Origin: Thiobacillus sp.
GTDB taxonomy: Bacteria > Pseudomonadota > Gammaproteobacteria > Burkholderiales > Thiobacillaceae
DNA length: 19,045 bases
Reading direction: 5' to 3'
NCBI GenBank assembly: GCA_020216925.1
Contig: JAIWOL010000141.1
Location: 1-19,045, forward strand
Shown: positions 10,677 to 18,214 of the stretch, piece after piece
Layout: each line of letters begins with the position of its first letter
Position numbering within the stretch: position 1 is the stretch's first letter
The notes under the pieces: model-generated
What the model was told of the DNA's origin: nothing
The model's input: only the letters and a program-made list of their open reading frames with translations
Databases searched by the model: none
Program-made: the position numbers and the translations under genes

Positions 10677-10682
10677 ATTATA
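10677..10682 (-). promoter_or_regulatory. -10 box of metH
   Basis: A perfect TATAAT on the minus strand, 28 bases before the chosen metH start. No good -35 is seen at 16-18 bases. On the plus strand nearly the same bases read TATATT (10679-10684), so back-to-back promoters for metH and the rhodanese gene may overlap here. Confidence 0.5.
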
Positions 10683-10746
10683 TTCGCCGCCCGACAGTCG
10701 CCTTCGGGATGCTATGGTGGGAGAGGCCCAACATACGGTTATCGAC

Positions 10747-11133
10747 ATGGAGCACCTGACCCCTTCCGCAGCCCAGGCATTTTTGAAAGCACACCCCGAG
10801 GCCGTCTTCATCGATTGCCGTTCCGAGATCGAATACCTGTTCGTCGGTCATCCGGTCGGCGCGATCCACATCGCCTGGCAGGACGGCCCCGACTGGGACG
10901 TGAATCCGGATTTTCTCGGGCATGCGCGCAAGGCGTCGTCGGTCAACCGGCCGGTGGTGCTGATCTGCCGTTCCGGGCGGCGTTCGGTGGAGGCAGGCCG
11001 CTATCTCGAAAAATACGGGTTCCCCGAGGTCTACAACGTGCAGCACGGGTTCGAGGGCGACATGGACGAGCACCGTCACCGCGGCACCAGAAACGGCTGG
11101 AAATTCGACGGCCTGCCCTGGGAGCAGACCTGA
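10747..11133 (+). CDS. Single-domain rhodanese-like sulfurtransferase
   Basis: This 128-residue protein is one rhodanese domain. It has VFIDCRSEIEYLFVGHPVGAIHI (20-42), the usual N-terminal rhodanese signature, and the active-site loop CRSGRRS with catalytic C74, followed by the family G-F-x-x-V-Y-N-V-x-x-G-F-E segment. Such proteins carry sulfane sulfur as a cysteine persulfide. The physiological partner is unknown. It would be cytoplasmic, since there is no signal peptide. ATG 10747 fits the family length. ATG 10714 in frame adds 11 residues and is possible. It diverges from metH and is followed by about 160 bases of non-coding DNA before the polA stop on the other strand. Confidence 0.88.
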   Translation: MEHLTPSAAQAFLKAHPEAVFIDCRSEIEYLFVGHPVGAIHIAWQDGPDWDVNPDFLGHARKASSVNRPVVLICRSGRRSVEAGRYLEKYGFPEVYNVQHGFEGDMDEHRHRGTRNGWKFDGLPWEQT

Positions 11134-11183
11134 GGTGTGCCGGCGTCTGGGAGAAGCGGCAAGACGGCCTGCCGTAAGGGAAA

Positions 11184-11213
11184 TGCCGCGGTTGCATGGC
11201 CGCTGCCGCGGCA
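11184..11213. repeat. GC-rich inverted repeat after the rhodanese gene
   Basis: Arms TGCCGCGG (11184-11191) and CCGCGGCA (11206-11213) are perfect with a 14-base loop, in the 160-base gap between the convergent rhodanese and polA genes. There is no T run, so it is not a standard terminator. A second short perfect palindrome, GCGCCGCGGCGC, lies at 11253-11264. Nothing else is seen in this gap. Confidence 0.3.
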
Positions 11214-11293
11214 ACATCACGCGCTGCGAATCAGGGGTGGAGATCGTAACAGGCGCCGCGGCGCGGCCTCTCTGTTCCGTCCACGAACGCGAG

Positions 11294-14041
11294 TCAGTGC
11301 GCGGCTTCCCAGTTGCGTCCTGTTCCCACGCCGACGAGGAGGGGCACTTTGAGTCTGGCGACGTTGCACATGCGAGCGGGCAGGTCGGCGCGCACCTGGT
11401 CGAGTTCGGCTTCCGGCACCTCGAGGATGAGTTCGTCGTGGACCTGGAGCAAGAGCTTGCTCGCCAGCCCCTCGGCGTCGAGCCAGCCCTGCACCGCAAT
11501 CATCGCCAGCTTGATGAGATCGGCGGCTGTGCCCTGCATGGGCGCGTTGATCGCGGCGCGCTCGGCGCCCTGGCGGCGCTGCGGGTTTTTGGCGTTGATT
11601 TCAGGCAGATAGAGGCGGCGTCCGAACACGGTTTCGACGTAGCCGCGTTTGCGCGCGGTTTCGCGGGTACGCTGCATGTAATCGGCCACGCCGGGGTAGC
11701 GCGCGAAATAGCGGTCGATCCAGGCCTGCGCGGCGCTGCGCTCCAGATTGAGTTGCGAGGCCAGACCAAAGGCCGACATGCCGTAAATGAGGCCGAAGTT
11801 GATGATCTTGGCCATGCGCCGCTGCTCGGCGCTCACTTCGGCGAGCGGTACGCCGAACACCTCGGCGGCGGTGGCGGTGTGGATGTCGCGGCCCTCGGCA
11901 AAGGCGGCCAGCAGGCCGGCGTCGTCCGACAGGTGAGCCATGATGCGCAGTTCGATCTGCGAATAATCGGCCGATACCAACACATGTCCGGGCGGCGCGA
12001 TGAAGGCCTCGCGGATGCGGCGGCCTTCGGCTGTGCGCGCGGGGATGTTCTGCAGGTTGGGCTCGGCGCTCGCCAGCCGTCCGGTGACTGCGGTGGCCTG
12101 CGAATAGCTGGTGTGGACTCGCCCGGTGCGCGGGTCGATCATCTGCGGCAGCTTGTCGGTGTAGGTTGACTTCAGCTTGGCCATGCCCCGGTAGTCGAGG
12201 ATGGCGCGCGCGATGGGGTGGTCGAGCGCCAGTTGCTCCAGCGTGTCTTCGTCGGTGGACGGTGCGCCGCCCGGTGTCTTCTTGATGACGGGCAGGCCTT
12301 TTTGCGTGAAGAGAATGTCGCCGATCTGCTTCGGCGAGCCCAGGTTGAAAGGCTGGCCGGCTTCCTGGTAGGCGCGCTGTTCCAGTTCCAGCATTTTCTT
12401 GCCCAGTTCGTCGCTTTGCACGGCAAGCAATTGCCGGTCGAGCAGGATGCCGTTGCGTTCCATGCGAAAGAGTATGTCGGCGACCGGCAGTTCGATCTGC
12501 CGGTAGACGAAATCGAGTGGGCCTGCGCTGGCGATGGCGGGCGCGAGGGCATCGCGCACGCGCAGCGTCACGTCGGCATCCTCGGCGGCGTATTCGGCGG
12601 CGCGTTCGACCGCGACTTCTTCGAAACCAATGCGCGAGGCCCCCTTGCCGGTCACGTCGTCGTAGCTGATCGTGGCAAGCCCCAGATGGCGCGTGGCGAG
12701 ATTGCCGAGTTCATGCGACTGGTGGGCTTCGAGCACGTAGGACAGCAGCAGCGTATCGTCGACGATGCCCTGTAAACGTATGCCGTGGTTGGCAAAGATA
12801 TGGCGGTCGTATTTGAGATGCTGGCCGACGATCTTGGCCGCGGTGTTTTCCAGAACCGGGCGCAGCTTTTCGAGTGCGACAGAGCGGTCGAGTTGTGCCG
12901 GCACCCCCGCGTAGCGGTGCGCCAGCGGCAGGTAGGCGGCTTCGCCCGCGCGGGTGGCAAACGAGATGCCGACCAGTTCGGCCTGCATGGGGTTGAGGCC
13001 CGTGGTCTCGGTGTCGAGCGCAAAGCTCGGTGCGGCCGCGAGTTTGGCGATCCAGTGGTCGAGGGCGGCGGCGTCGAGGATCGTTTCGTAGTGCGCCCGG
13101 TGGTTGCCGCTGGCATCCTGTTCGGGGGCGGCGGTGTCGCCTGCGTTCGGCGCGGATGCGCCGCCGGCCGGAGTGTCGAGATCGCGCAGCCAGGTGCGGA
13201 ATTCGTAGCGCATGTAGAGTGCGCGCAGCGCGTCGGCATCGGGCGCGACGGGGGTCAGCGCATCGAGCGTAAACGGCAGGGCGACGTCGGTTTTGATGGT
13301 GAGCAGTTCGCGTGCGCGCGGCAGCCAGTCCTTTGCGGCGCGCAGGTTCTCGCCGGCCACGCCCTTCACACTGCCGGCATGCGCCATGAGATTGTCGAGC
13401 GTGCCGTACTCGTTCAGCCATTTCACTGCGGTCTTGGGGCCGACCTTGGCCACGCCCGGCACGTTGTCCACGCTGTCGCCGATGAGCGTGAGGTAATCGA
13501 CGATGCGCTCGGGCGGTACGCCGAATTTGGCGGTTACGCCTGCGACGTCCAGCGTTTCCTCGCTCATGGTGTTGACCAGCGTGACGTGATCGCCAACCAG
13601 CTGCGCCATGTCCTTGTCGCCGGTGGAGATGATGCTCCGGATGCCCGCGCGCGCAGCGCCGACAACGAGCGTGCCGATCACGTCGTCGGCTTCGACGCCG
13701 TCGATGACGACGAGCGGCCAGCCTTCTGCACGGATCGCCTCGTGCAGCGGCGCGATCTGGCTGGCGAGGTCGTCCGGCATCGGCGGGCGATTGGCTTTGT
13801 AGTCGGGGTAGAGATCGTCGCGGAAGGTCTTGCCCTTCGCGTCGAACACGCAGGCGATATAATCGGCCGGGTATTCGCGACGCAGCTTGCGCAGCATGGA
13901 GAGCACGCCGCGCAGCGCGTTGGTGGGCTCGCCCGCCGAATTGCGCAGGTCGGGCAGGGCGTGAAACGCGCGGTACAGGTAGGACGAACCATCGACCAGC
14001 AGCAGGGTTTTCCCGGTCGGACTGACTTTGAAATCGTTCAC
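11294..14041 (-). CDS. polA: DNA polymerase I
   Basis: This 915-residue repair and Okazaki-fragment-processing polymerase has all three activities. The 5'-3' exonuclease is at about 10-290 (LLVDGSSYLYRAFHA, VIDGVEADDVIGTL, GDSVDNVPGVAKVGPKTA). The 3'-5' proofreading domain is at about 320-510 with an intact DTET motif (D343, E345) and YAAEDAD (484-490). The polymerase domain is at about 530-915 with motif A ADYSQIELR (D692), the O-helix RRMAKIINFGLIYG (741-754) and motif C QVHDELILE (D869). All catalytic residues seen are present, so proofreading should work. The start is GTG 14041, without a strong ribosome site. The divergent LOG-family gene begins only 14 bases away, so the polA promoter must lie inside that gene. 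Confidence 0.97.
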   Translation of the reverse strand: MNDFKVSPTGKTLLLVDGSSYLYRAFHALPDLRNSAGEPTNALRGVLSMLRKLRREYPADYIACVFDAKGKTFRDDLYPDYKANRPPMPDDLASQIAPLHEAIRAEGWPLVVIDGVEADDVIGTLVVGAARAGIRSIISTGDKDMAQLVGDHVTLVNTMSEETLDVAGVTAKFGVPPERIVDYLTLIGDSVDNVPGVAKVGPKTAVKWLNEYGTLDNLMAHAGSVKGVAGENLRAAKDWLPRARELLTIKTDVALPFTLDALTPVAPDADALRALYMRYEFRTWLRDLDTPAGGASAPNAGDTAAPEQDASGNHRAHYETILDAAALDHWIAKLAAAPSFALDTETTGLNPMQAELVGISFATRAGEAAYLPLAHRYAGVPAQLDRSVALEKLRPVLENTAAKIVGQHLKYDRHIFANHGIRLQGIVDDTLLLSYVLEAHQSHELGNLATRHLGLATISYDDVTGKGASRIGFEEVAVERAAEYAAEDADVTLRVRDALAPAIASAGPLDFVYRQIELPVADILFRMERNGILLDRQLLAVQSDELGKKMLELEQRAYQEAGQPFNLGSPKQIGDILFTQKGLPVIKKTPGGAPSTDEDTLEQLALDHPIARAILDYRGMAKLKSTYTDKLPQMIDPRTGRVHTSYSQATAVTGRLASAEPNLQNIPARTAEGRRIREAFIAPPGHVLVSADYSQIELRIMAHLSDDAGLLAAFAEGRDIHTATAAEVFGVPLAEVSAEQRRMAKIINFGLIYGMSAFGLASQLNLERSAAQAWIDRYFARYPGVADYMQRTRETARKRGYVETVFGRRLYLPEINAKNPQRRQGAERAAINAPMQGTAADLIKLAMIAVQGWLDAEGLASKLLLQVHDELILEVPEAELDQVRADLPARMCNVARLKVPLLVGVGTGRNWEAAH

Positions 14042-14055
14042 GAGGCGCTCGAAAA

Positions 14056-14784
14056 ATGCACTTGGATAAATTGCCGGAAAGCGCCGATCCGACGCGCGCC
14101 GCCGAGATCAACTACTCGGCGCGCGAGTCGTGGCGGATGCTGGGGATTATGGCAGAGTTCGTCGAGGCGACCGAACGCCTGGCGGGTATTCGTCCGGCCG
14201 TGTCGATCTTCGGCAGCGCACGCACCCCGGCCGATCACGCTTACTACATGCTTACCGAAGACATCGCCCGCCGGTTGTCCGACGCCGGCTTTTCGGTCAT
14301 TTCCGGGGGCGGTCCGGGCATCATGGAGGCGGCCAACAAGGGCGCGTTCTTCGGCAAATCGCCCAGCATCGGCCTCAATATCCAGCTGCCGCACGAACAA
14401 AGCGGCAATTCGTATCAGGACATCAGCCAGACCTTCCAGCATTTCTTCGCGCGCAAGGTAATGTTCGTGAAGTTTGCCGCCGCCTATGTGGTGATGCCGG
14501 GCGGCTTTGGCACGCTCGACGAACTGACCGAGGCGCTGACGCTGGTGCAGACCGGCAAGATCCCGCGCATCCCCATCATCCTCGTCGGCTCGAAGTTCTG
14601 GGCCGGCTTTGTCGACTGGGTGAAGACCACGCTGGTCGGCGAGGGCATGATCTCGCCCGAGGACATCGACCTCATGTGCCTCATCGACGAACCTGCCGAA
14701 GTCGTCGACGCGATCTTCAGCCATTACGAAAAGCGCGGTTTCACGCCTTCGCTCGCCGAGCGCGAAATCCAGCTCAACCTGTAA
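14056..14784 (+). CDS. LOG-family (TIGR00730-type) Rossmann-fold protein
   Basis: This 242-residue protein carries the two LOG motifs: SGGGPGIMEAANKGA (83-97) and PGGFGTLDELTE (148-159). In studied members these bind a nucleotide monophosphate and hydrolyse the base-ribose bond, as in cytokinin-activating phosphoribohydrolases. Older databases call the family lysine decarboxylase-like, which is misleading. Substrate here is unknown. The ATG at 14056 gives the N-terminus KLPESADPTRAAEINYSARESWRML, which looks like a natural family N-terminus. It diverges from polA with 14 bases between start codons, and a DUF2782 gene follows 46 bases after the stop, probably in one transcript. Confidence 0.9.
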   Translation: MHLDKLPESADPTRAAEINYSARESWRMLGIMAEFVEATERLAGIRPAVSIFGSARTPADHAYYMLTEDIARRLSDAGFSVISGGGPGIMEAANKGAFFGKSPSIGLNIQLPHEQSGNSYQDISQTFQHFFARKVMFVKFAAAYVVMPGGFGTLDELTEALTLVQTGKIPRIPIILVGSKFWAGFVDWVKTTLVGEGMISPEDIDLMCLIDEPAEVVDAIFSHYEKRGFTPSLAEREIQLNL

Positions 14785-14830
14785 CGCGCAATTCCCGAGC
14801 CACATTGCAAAGAACACCCCGGAGTCCGCC

Positions 14831-15154
14831 ATGCGATCCCCCATCCTGATCACGCTTCTTCTGTTCTACGGCCTTGCGGCTGCCGCCGCACCGTCCGACC
14901 GTCCGCCTGAACTCAAGCCGGTGCCCGACGGCGCGCCAGGCCCGGACGACGCGCCAGCCGTCACCATCAAACCGGGCAGCCAGGGCCGCGTCATCGAATA
15001 CCGCGCCAATGGCAAGCTCTACATGCTGAAAGTCATCCCCAGGGTCGGCAAACCGTATTACCTCATCGACAGCAGGGGCGATGGCCAGTTTGCGCGGCAG
15101 GACAGCCTGGATTCCGGCATGCGCCCGCCGATGTGGGTGATAAAGGAATTCTGA
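14831..15154 (+). CDS. DUF2782 domain secreted protein
   Basis: This 107-residue protein has an N-terminal signal peptide (MRSPILITLLLFYGLAAAAA, cleavage probably after the alanine run near residue 20). A proline-rich linker follows, then a small domain with VTIKPGSQGRVIEYRANGKLYMLKVIPRVGKPYYLID, the DUF2782 pattern. The mature protein should be periplasmic. Function is unknown. As I recall, DUF2782 genes are often found beside polA in Proteobacteria, as in Pseudomonas, so this placement is typical. A GGAG ribosome site lies before the ATG. Confidence 0.85.
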   Translation: MRSPILITLLLFYGLAAAAAPSDRPPELKPVPDGAPGPDDAPAVTIKPGSQGRVIEYRANGKLYMLKVIPRVGKPYYLIDSRGDGQFARQDSLDSGMRPPMWVIKEF

Positions 15155-15190
15155 CGCCGCCGCTGCGCGCTGCTTGCCGTCTGGCTCGGG

Positions 15191-15196
15191 TAGAAT
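15191..15196 (+). promoter_or_regulatory. -10-like hexamer, leaderless position
   Basis: TAGAAT matches five of six consensus bases and ends exactly 7 bases before the ATG at 15204. No -35 was found at 16-18 bases. If active, transcription would begin at the start codon. No ribosome site is visible before this ATG. Confidence 0.45.
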
Positions 15197-15203
15197 CCGC
15201 CGC

Positions 15204-15986
15204 ATGAATGCCGATCCGAATCAGGACATCCCCCGCAAACTGCCCGCATCGCAAGGCTTCCAGTGGGTCAACGCGGGTTTCCGTTTTTATCGCAAGACTC
15301 CGCTTTTGCTGTCCGCTGCCTTTGGCGTGATCTTTGGCATGGTGATGGCGCTCGGGCTGATTCCCGGCGTGGGCGGCGCGCTGTCCGACCTGGTATGGCC
15401 ACTGGCCGTGGCGGGGTTCATGGCGGCTTACCGGGCGCTGGACGACGGCCGCGAACTGGAGCTGCCGAATTTTCTGGCCGGGGTGCAGGGGCCGGCGATT
15501 CCGCTCATGACCATTGGCGCGGTGCAGCTTCTGGCCATGCTGGTCATCGGCAAGATCATGATCGGCATGGGGTTTGACCCGCAGGCGCTGATGGACGTGG
15601 CGCAGCGCGGCGACGCCACTCCGCAGGACGTGCAGGTCGTGCTCAACCGGTCTCTACCGGCCGTGTTCACCGGGCTGGTGCTGTTTGCGCCGCTGATGAT
15701 GGCGACCTGGTTCGCCCCGGCTCTCATCCTGTTTGGCGGTGCGCGGCCCGTCACCGCACTGGGCGTGAGCCTCAAGGCTGTCATGCGCAACTGGGCTCCG
15801 ATGCTGGCGAACAGTCTTGCGCTGGGCTTGTTGCTGTTCGTGTCCGCGCTGGTGCCTTTCCTGCTGGGCCTGCTGGTTGCGATGCCCATCCTGTTTGGCT
15901 CGCTGTATGCGTCGTATCAGGCGATTTTTGCCGTATGGGCGGATGAATCGCCGCGCGGCGATCAGTCTGCCGACAGTCTGGCGTAG
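15204..15986 (+). CDS. BPSS1780-type integral membrane protein
   Basis: This 260-residue polytopic membrane protein begins with a cytoplasmic-like segment containing GFQWVNAGFRFYRKTPLLL (18-36), resembling the start of the BPSS1780 membrane protein family of Betaproteobacteria. About five or six hydrophobic segments follow (roughly 35-54, 58-78, 100-122, 150-180, 198-240). Function is unknown. The start is chosen at 15204, not the in-frame ATG at 15174, because a -10-like TAGAAT sits between them. The 3' end overlaps the 3' end of uvrD on the other strand by 25 bases. Confidence 0.82.
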   Translation: MNADPNQDIPRKLPASQGFQWVNAGFRFYRKTPLLLSAAFGVIFGMVMALGLIPGVGGALSDLVWPLAVAGFMAAYRALDDGRELELPNFLAGVQGPAIPLMTIGAVQLLAMLVIGKIMIGMGFDPQALMDVAQRGDATPQDVQVVLNRSLPAVFTGLVLFAPLMMATWFAPALILFGGARPVTALGVSLKAVMRNWAPMLANSLALGLLLFVSALVPFLLGLLVAMPILFGSLYASYQAIFAVWADESPRGDQSADSLA

Positions 15987-18070
15987 GCCAGCGCCAGCCA
16001 CTTGGTGCCGGCGTCGCGGAACTTCACCTGCACCCGCGCATCGCTGCCGCGTCCTTCAAAATCGATGATGATGCCCGTGCCGAATTTGGCGTGGGCCACG
16101 CTTTGCCCCACCCGGTAGCCGGTGTCGTTGCCGGCCTGTGGCGTGCGCGGGGCGGGCGTGCCGGGGGCAGCCGGCGTTTCGGTCTTGCGGTTGAGCGGGC
16201 GCAGCACCTGTTGCGGCAGTTCGTCGAGAAAACGTGACGGCAGACCGTAGCGAATCTGCCCATGCAGCATGCGCGATTGCGCGTGCGACAGATACAGCCG
16301 CCGCCGCGCGCGGGTGATCGCCACATACATCAGGCGGCGTTCTTCTTCCACGCCGTTTTCGTCTTGCGCGCTCTGCTCGTGCGGAAACAGGCTTTCTTCC
16401 AGCCCGGTGATGAACACCGTGTGGAACTCCAGACCTTTCGCGGCGTGCACGGTCATCAGTTGCAGCGCGTCGAGTCCTGCGCCGGCCTGGTGTTCGCCGG
16501 CTTCGAGCGCGGCGTGGGCCAAAAAGGCGTCGAGGGTGTTTTCCTCCGATTCTTCCGAGAACAGCGCGGCGGCGTTGACCAGTTCATTGAGGTTCTCCAG
16601 CCGCTCGGCGCCGTCCTTGTCGGCGCGGTAGTAGTCGGCCAGGCCGCTGGCTTCGATGACGTGGTCGATGACTTCGGCGAGCGGCAGGTCGGCAGTCGCC
16701 TGCTTGATGTCTTCGATCAGCTTGGCGAAGCCGGCAACTTTGCCGCCGCTGGTGCAGGCCGCCTGCCACAGGCTTGCGCCCGAACGTGCAGCGGTGTCGG
16801 CCAGTTGTTCCAGCGTGCGCGCGCCGATGCCGCGCGCGGGGAAATTCACCACCCGCAAAAACGCGCCGTCGTCTTCCGGATGGGTGAGCAGCCGCAGATA
16901 GGCCAGCGCGTGCTTGATTTCCTGGCGTTCGAAAAAACGCAGCCCGCCGTACACACGGTACGGCACACTGGCCGAAAACAGCGCGTGTTCCAGCACCCGG
17001 GATTGCGCATTGGAGCGGTACAGCAGCGCCATGTCGGACAGGTTCACGCCTTCGCGCTTGAGCGCGCGCACTTCATCCACCACGAAGCTCGCCTCGTCCT
17101 GGTCGGAATAGGCGTCGAACACGCGGATCGGCTCGCCGTCGCCCTCCGCCGTCCACAGGTTCTTGCCGAGGCGGTGCGCGTTCTGCGCAATCAGCGTGTT
17201 GGCGGCGGTGAGGATGTGGCCGTGGCTGCGGTAGTTCTGCTCCAGCTTGATGACCTTGCCGTGGGCGAACTCGCGCTCGAATTCGGCCATGTTGGCGGTG
17301 TTGGCGCCGCGAAAGGCGTAGATCGACTGGTCGTCGTCGCCTACCGCAAAGAGCGCGGCCTGCGGCCCGGCAAAGAGCTTGAGCCAGCGGTATTGCAGGG
17401 TGTTGGTGTCCTGGAATTCGTCGATCAGGATGTGTTTGAAGCGATCGCGGTAATGCTCGCGCAGCGGCTCGTTGCGGTAGAGCAGTTCGTAGGAACGCAG
17501 CAGCAGTTCGGGAAAATCCGCCACGCCCTCGCGCTGGCATTGCGCGTCGTAGGCCTCGAACAGCTCGGCCATGCGCATCGAGTATTCGTCGAAGGCTTCG
17601 GCGTCGCGTGCGCGGCGGCCGGCTTCCTTGTGGCCGTTGATGAACCACTGCACCTTCTTCGGCTCGTATTTCTCCGTATCCACGTTCATCGACTTCATCA
17701 GCCGCTTAATTGCCGAGAGCTGGTCGCTCGAGTCGAGAATCTGGAACGACTGCGGCAACCCGGCTTCACGCCAGTGCGTGCGCAACAACCGGTTGGCCAG
17801 GCCGTGGAAGGTACCCACCCACATGCCGCGCGTGTTGATCGGCAGCATGGCCGAGATGCGCGTGAGCATTTCCTTCGCCGCCTTGTTGGTGAAAGTCACC
17901 GCCAGGATGCCGTGCGGCGACACCTGCTGGGTCTGGATCAACCACACGATGCGCGTGGTGAGCACCCGCGTCTTGCCCGATCCCGCCCCAGCCAAAATCA
18001 GCGCGGATTCGTGCGGCAGCGTGACAGCAGCGCGCTGTTCGGGATTGAGAGTGTCGAGAAGGGCGCTCAT
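15962..18070 (-). CDS. uvrD: UvrD-type DNA helicase (helicase II)
   Basis: This 702-residue superfamily 1A helicase unwinds DNA 3'-5' in nucleotide excision and mismatch repair. Motifs are in order: Walker A AGAGSGKT (27-34), VTFTNKAAKEM, DEFQDTN (217-223), GDDDQSIYAFRG (244-255), QNYRS (278-282), LMTVHAAKGLEF and VAITRARRRLY. The C-terminus has a linker and a small domain (YRVGQSVAHAKFGTGIIIDFEG) like the Tudor-type domain of UvrD/PcrA. The ATG at 18070 gives the usual LLDTLNPEQRAAV start. Longer in-frame starts are not needed. A perfect TATAAT lies 27 bases upstream. UvrD is favoured over Rep by the C-terminal domain. Confidence 0.94.
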   Translation of the reverse strand: MSALLDTLNPEQRAAVTLPHESALILAGAGSGKTRVLTTRIVWLIQTQQVSPHGILAVTFTNKAAKEMLTRISAMLPINTRGMWVGTFHGLANRLLRTHWREAGLPQSFQILDSSDQLSAIKRLMKSMNVDTEKYEPKKVQWFINGHKEAGRRARDAEAFDEYSMRMAELFEAYDAQCQREGVADFPELLLRSYELLYRNEPLREHYRDRFKHILIDEFQDTNTLQYRWLKLFAGPQAALFAVGDDDQSIYAFRGANTANMAEFEREFAHGKVIKLEQNYRSHGHILTAANTLIAQNAHRLGKNLWTAEGDGEPIRVFDAYSDQDEASFVVDEVRALKREGVNLSDMALLYRSNAQSRVLEHALFSASVPYRVYGGLRFFERQEIKHALAYLRLLTHPEDDGAFLRVVNFPARGIGARTLEQLADTAARSGASLWQAACTSGGKVAGFAKLIEDIKQATADLPLAEVIDHVIEASGLADYYRADKDGAERLENLNELVNAAALFSEESEENTLDAFLAHAALEAGEHQAGAGLDALQLMTVHAAKGLEFHTVFITGLEESLFPHEQSAQDENGVEEERRLMYVAITRARRRLYLSHAQSRMLHGQIRYGLPSRFLDELPQQVLRPLNRKTETPAAPGTPAPRTPQAGNDTGYRVGQSVAHAKFGTGIIIDFEGRGSDARVQVKFRDAGTKWLALAYARLSAD

Positions 18071-18097
18071 GTCGGGTACGGGGGCAGACGAGGGAAC

Positions 18098-18103
18098 ATT
18101 ATA
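18098..18103 (-). promoter_or_regulatory. -10 box of uvrD
   Basis: A perfect TATAAT on the minus strand within the AT-rich TTTATATAATG, 27 bases before the uvrD ATG. A -35 is not convincing (TGTGTA at 16 bases). I see no LexA-type operator here. Confidence 0.5.
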
Positions 18104-18169
18104 TAAAGCAGCTGCTGCGTACACAGCGCATGCCGCGGCAGACACGCCCCGCGATCGAAACGTGGAATG

Positions 18170-18195
18170 AAAAACGGAGCCCCGGGGCTCCGTTT
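18170..18195 (-). terminator. Rho-independent terminator of the phosphoribulokinase gene
   Basis: A perfect 24-base palindrome (18172-18195, half site AAACGGAGCCCC) is followed on the minus strand by a run ending in TTTTT. It lies about 20 bases after the phosphoribulokinase stop and separates that gene from uvrD. Confidence 0.9.
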
Positions 18196-18214
18196 GCAGT
18201 CTGATGCGACAGAC

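Noticed and set aside
10649..10746. Cobalamin or SAM riboswitch ahead of metH
   Set aside because: The gap to the divergent rhodanese gene is under 100 bases, the metH -10 lies within it, and no B12 box or SAM-type stem pattern is seen.
12785..14461. 558-codon plus-strand frame crossing polA and the LOG gene
   Set aside because: It is antisense to polA motifs and out of frame with the LOG gene, whose own frame has clear family motifs.
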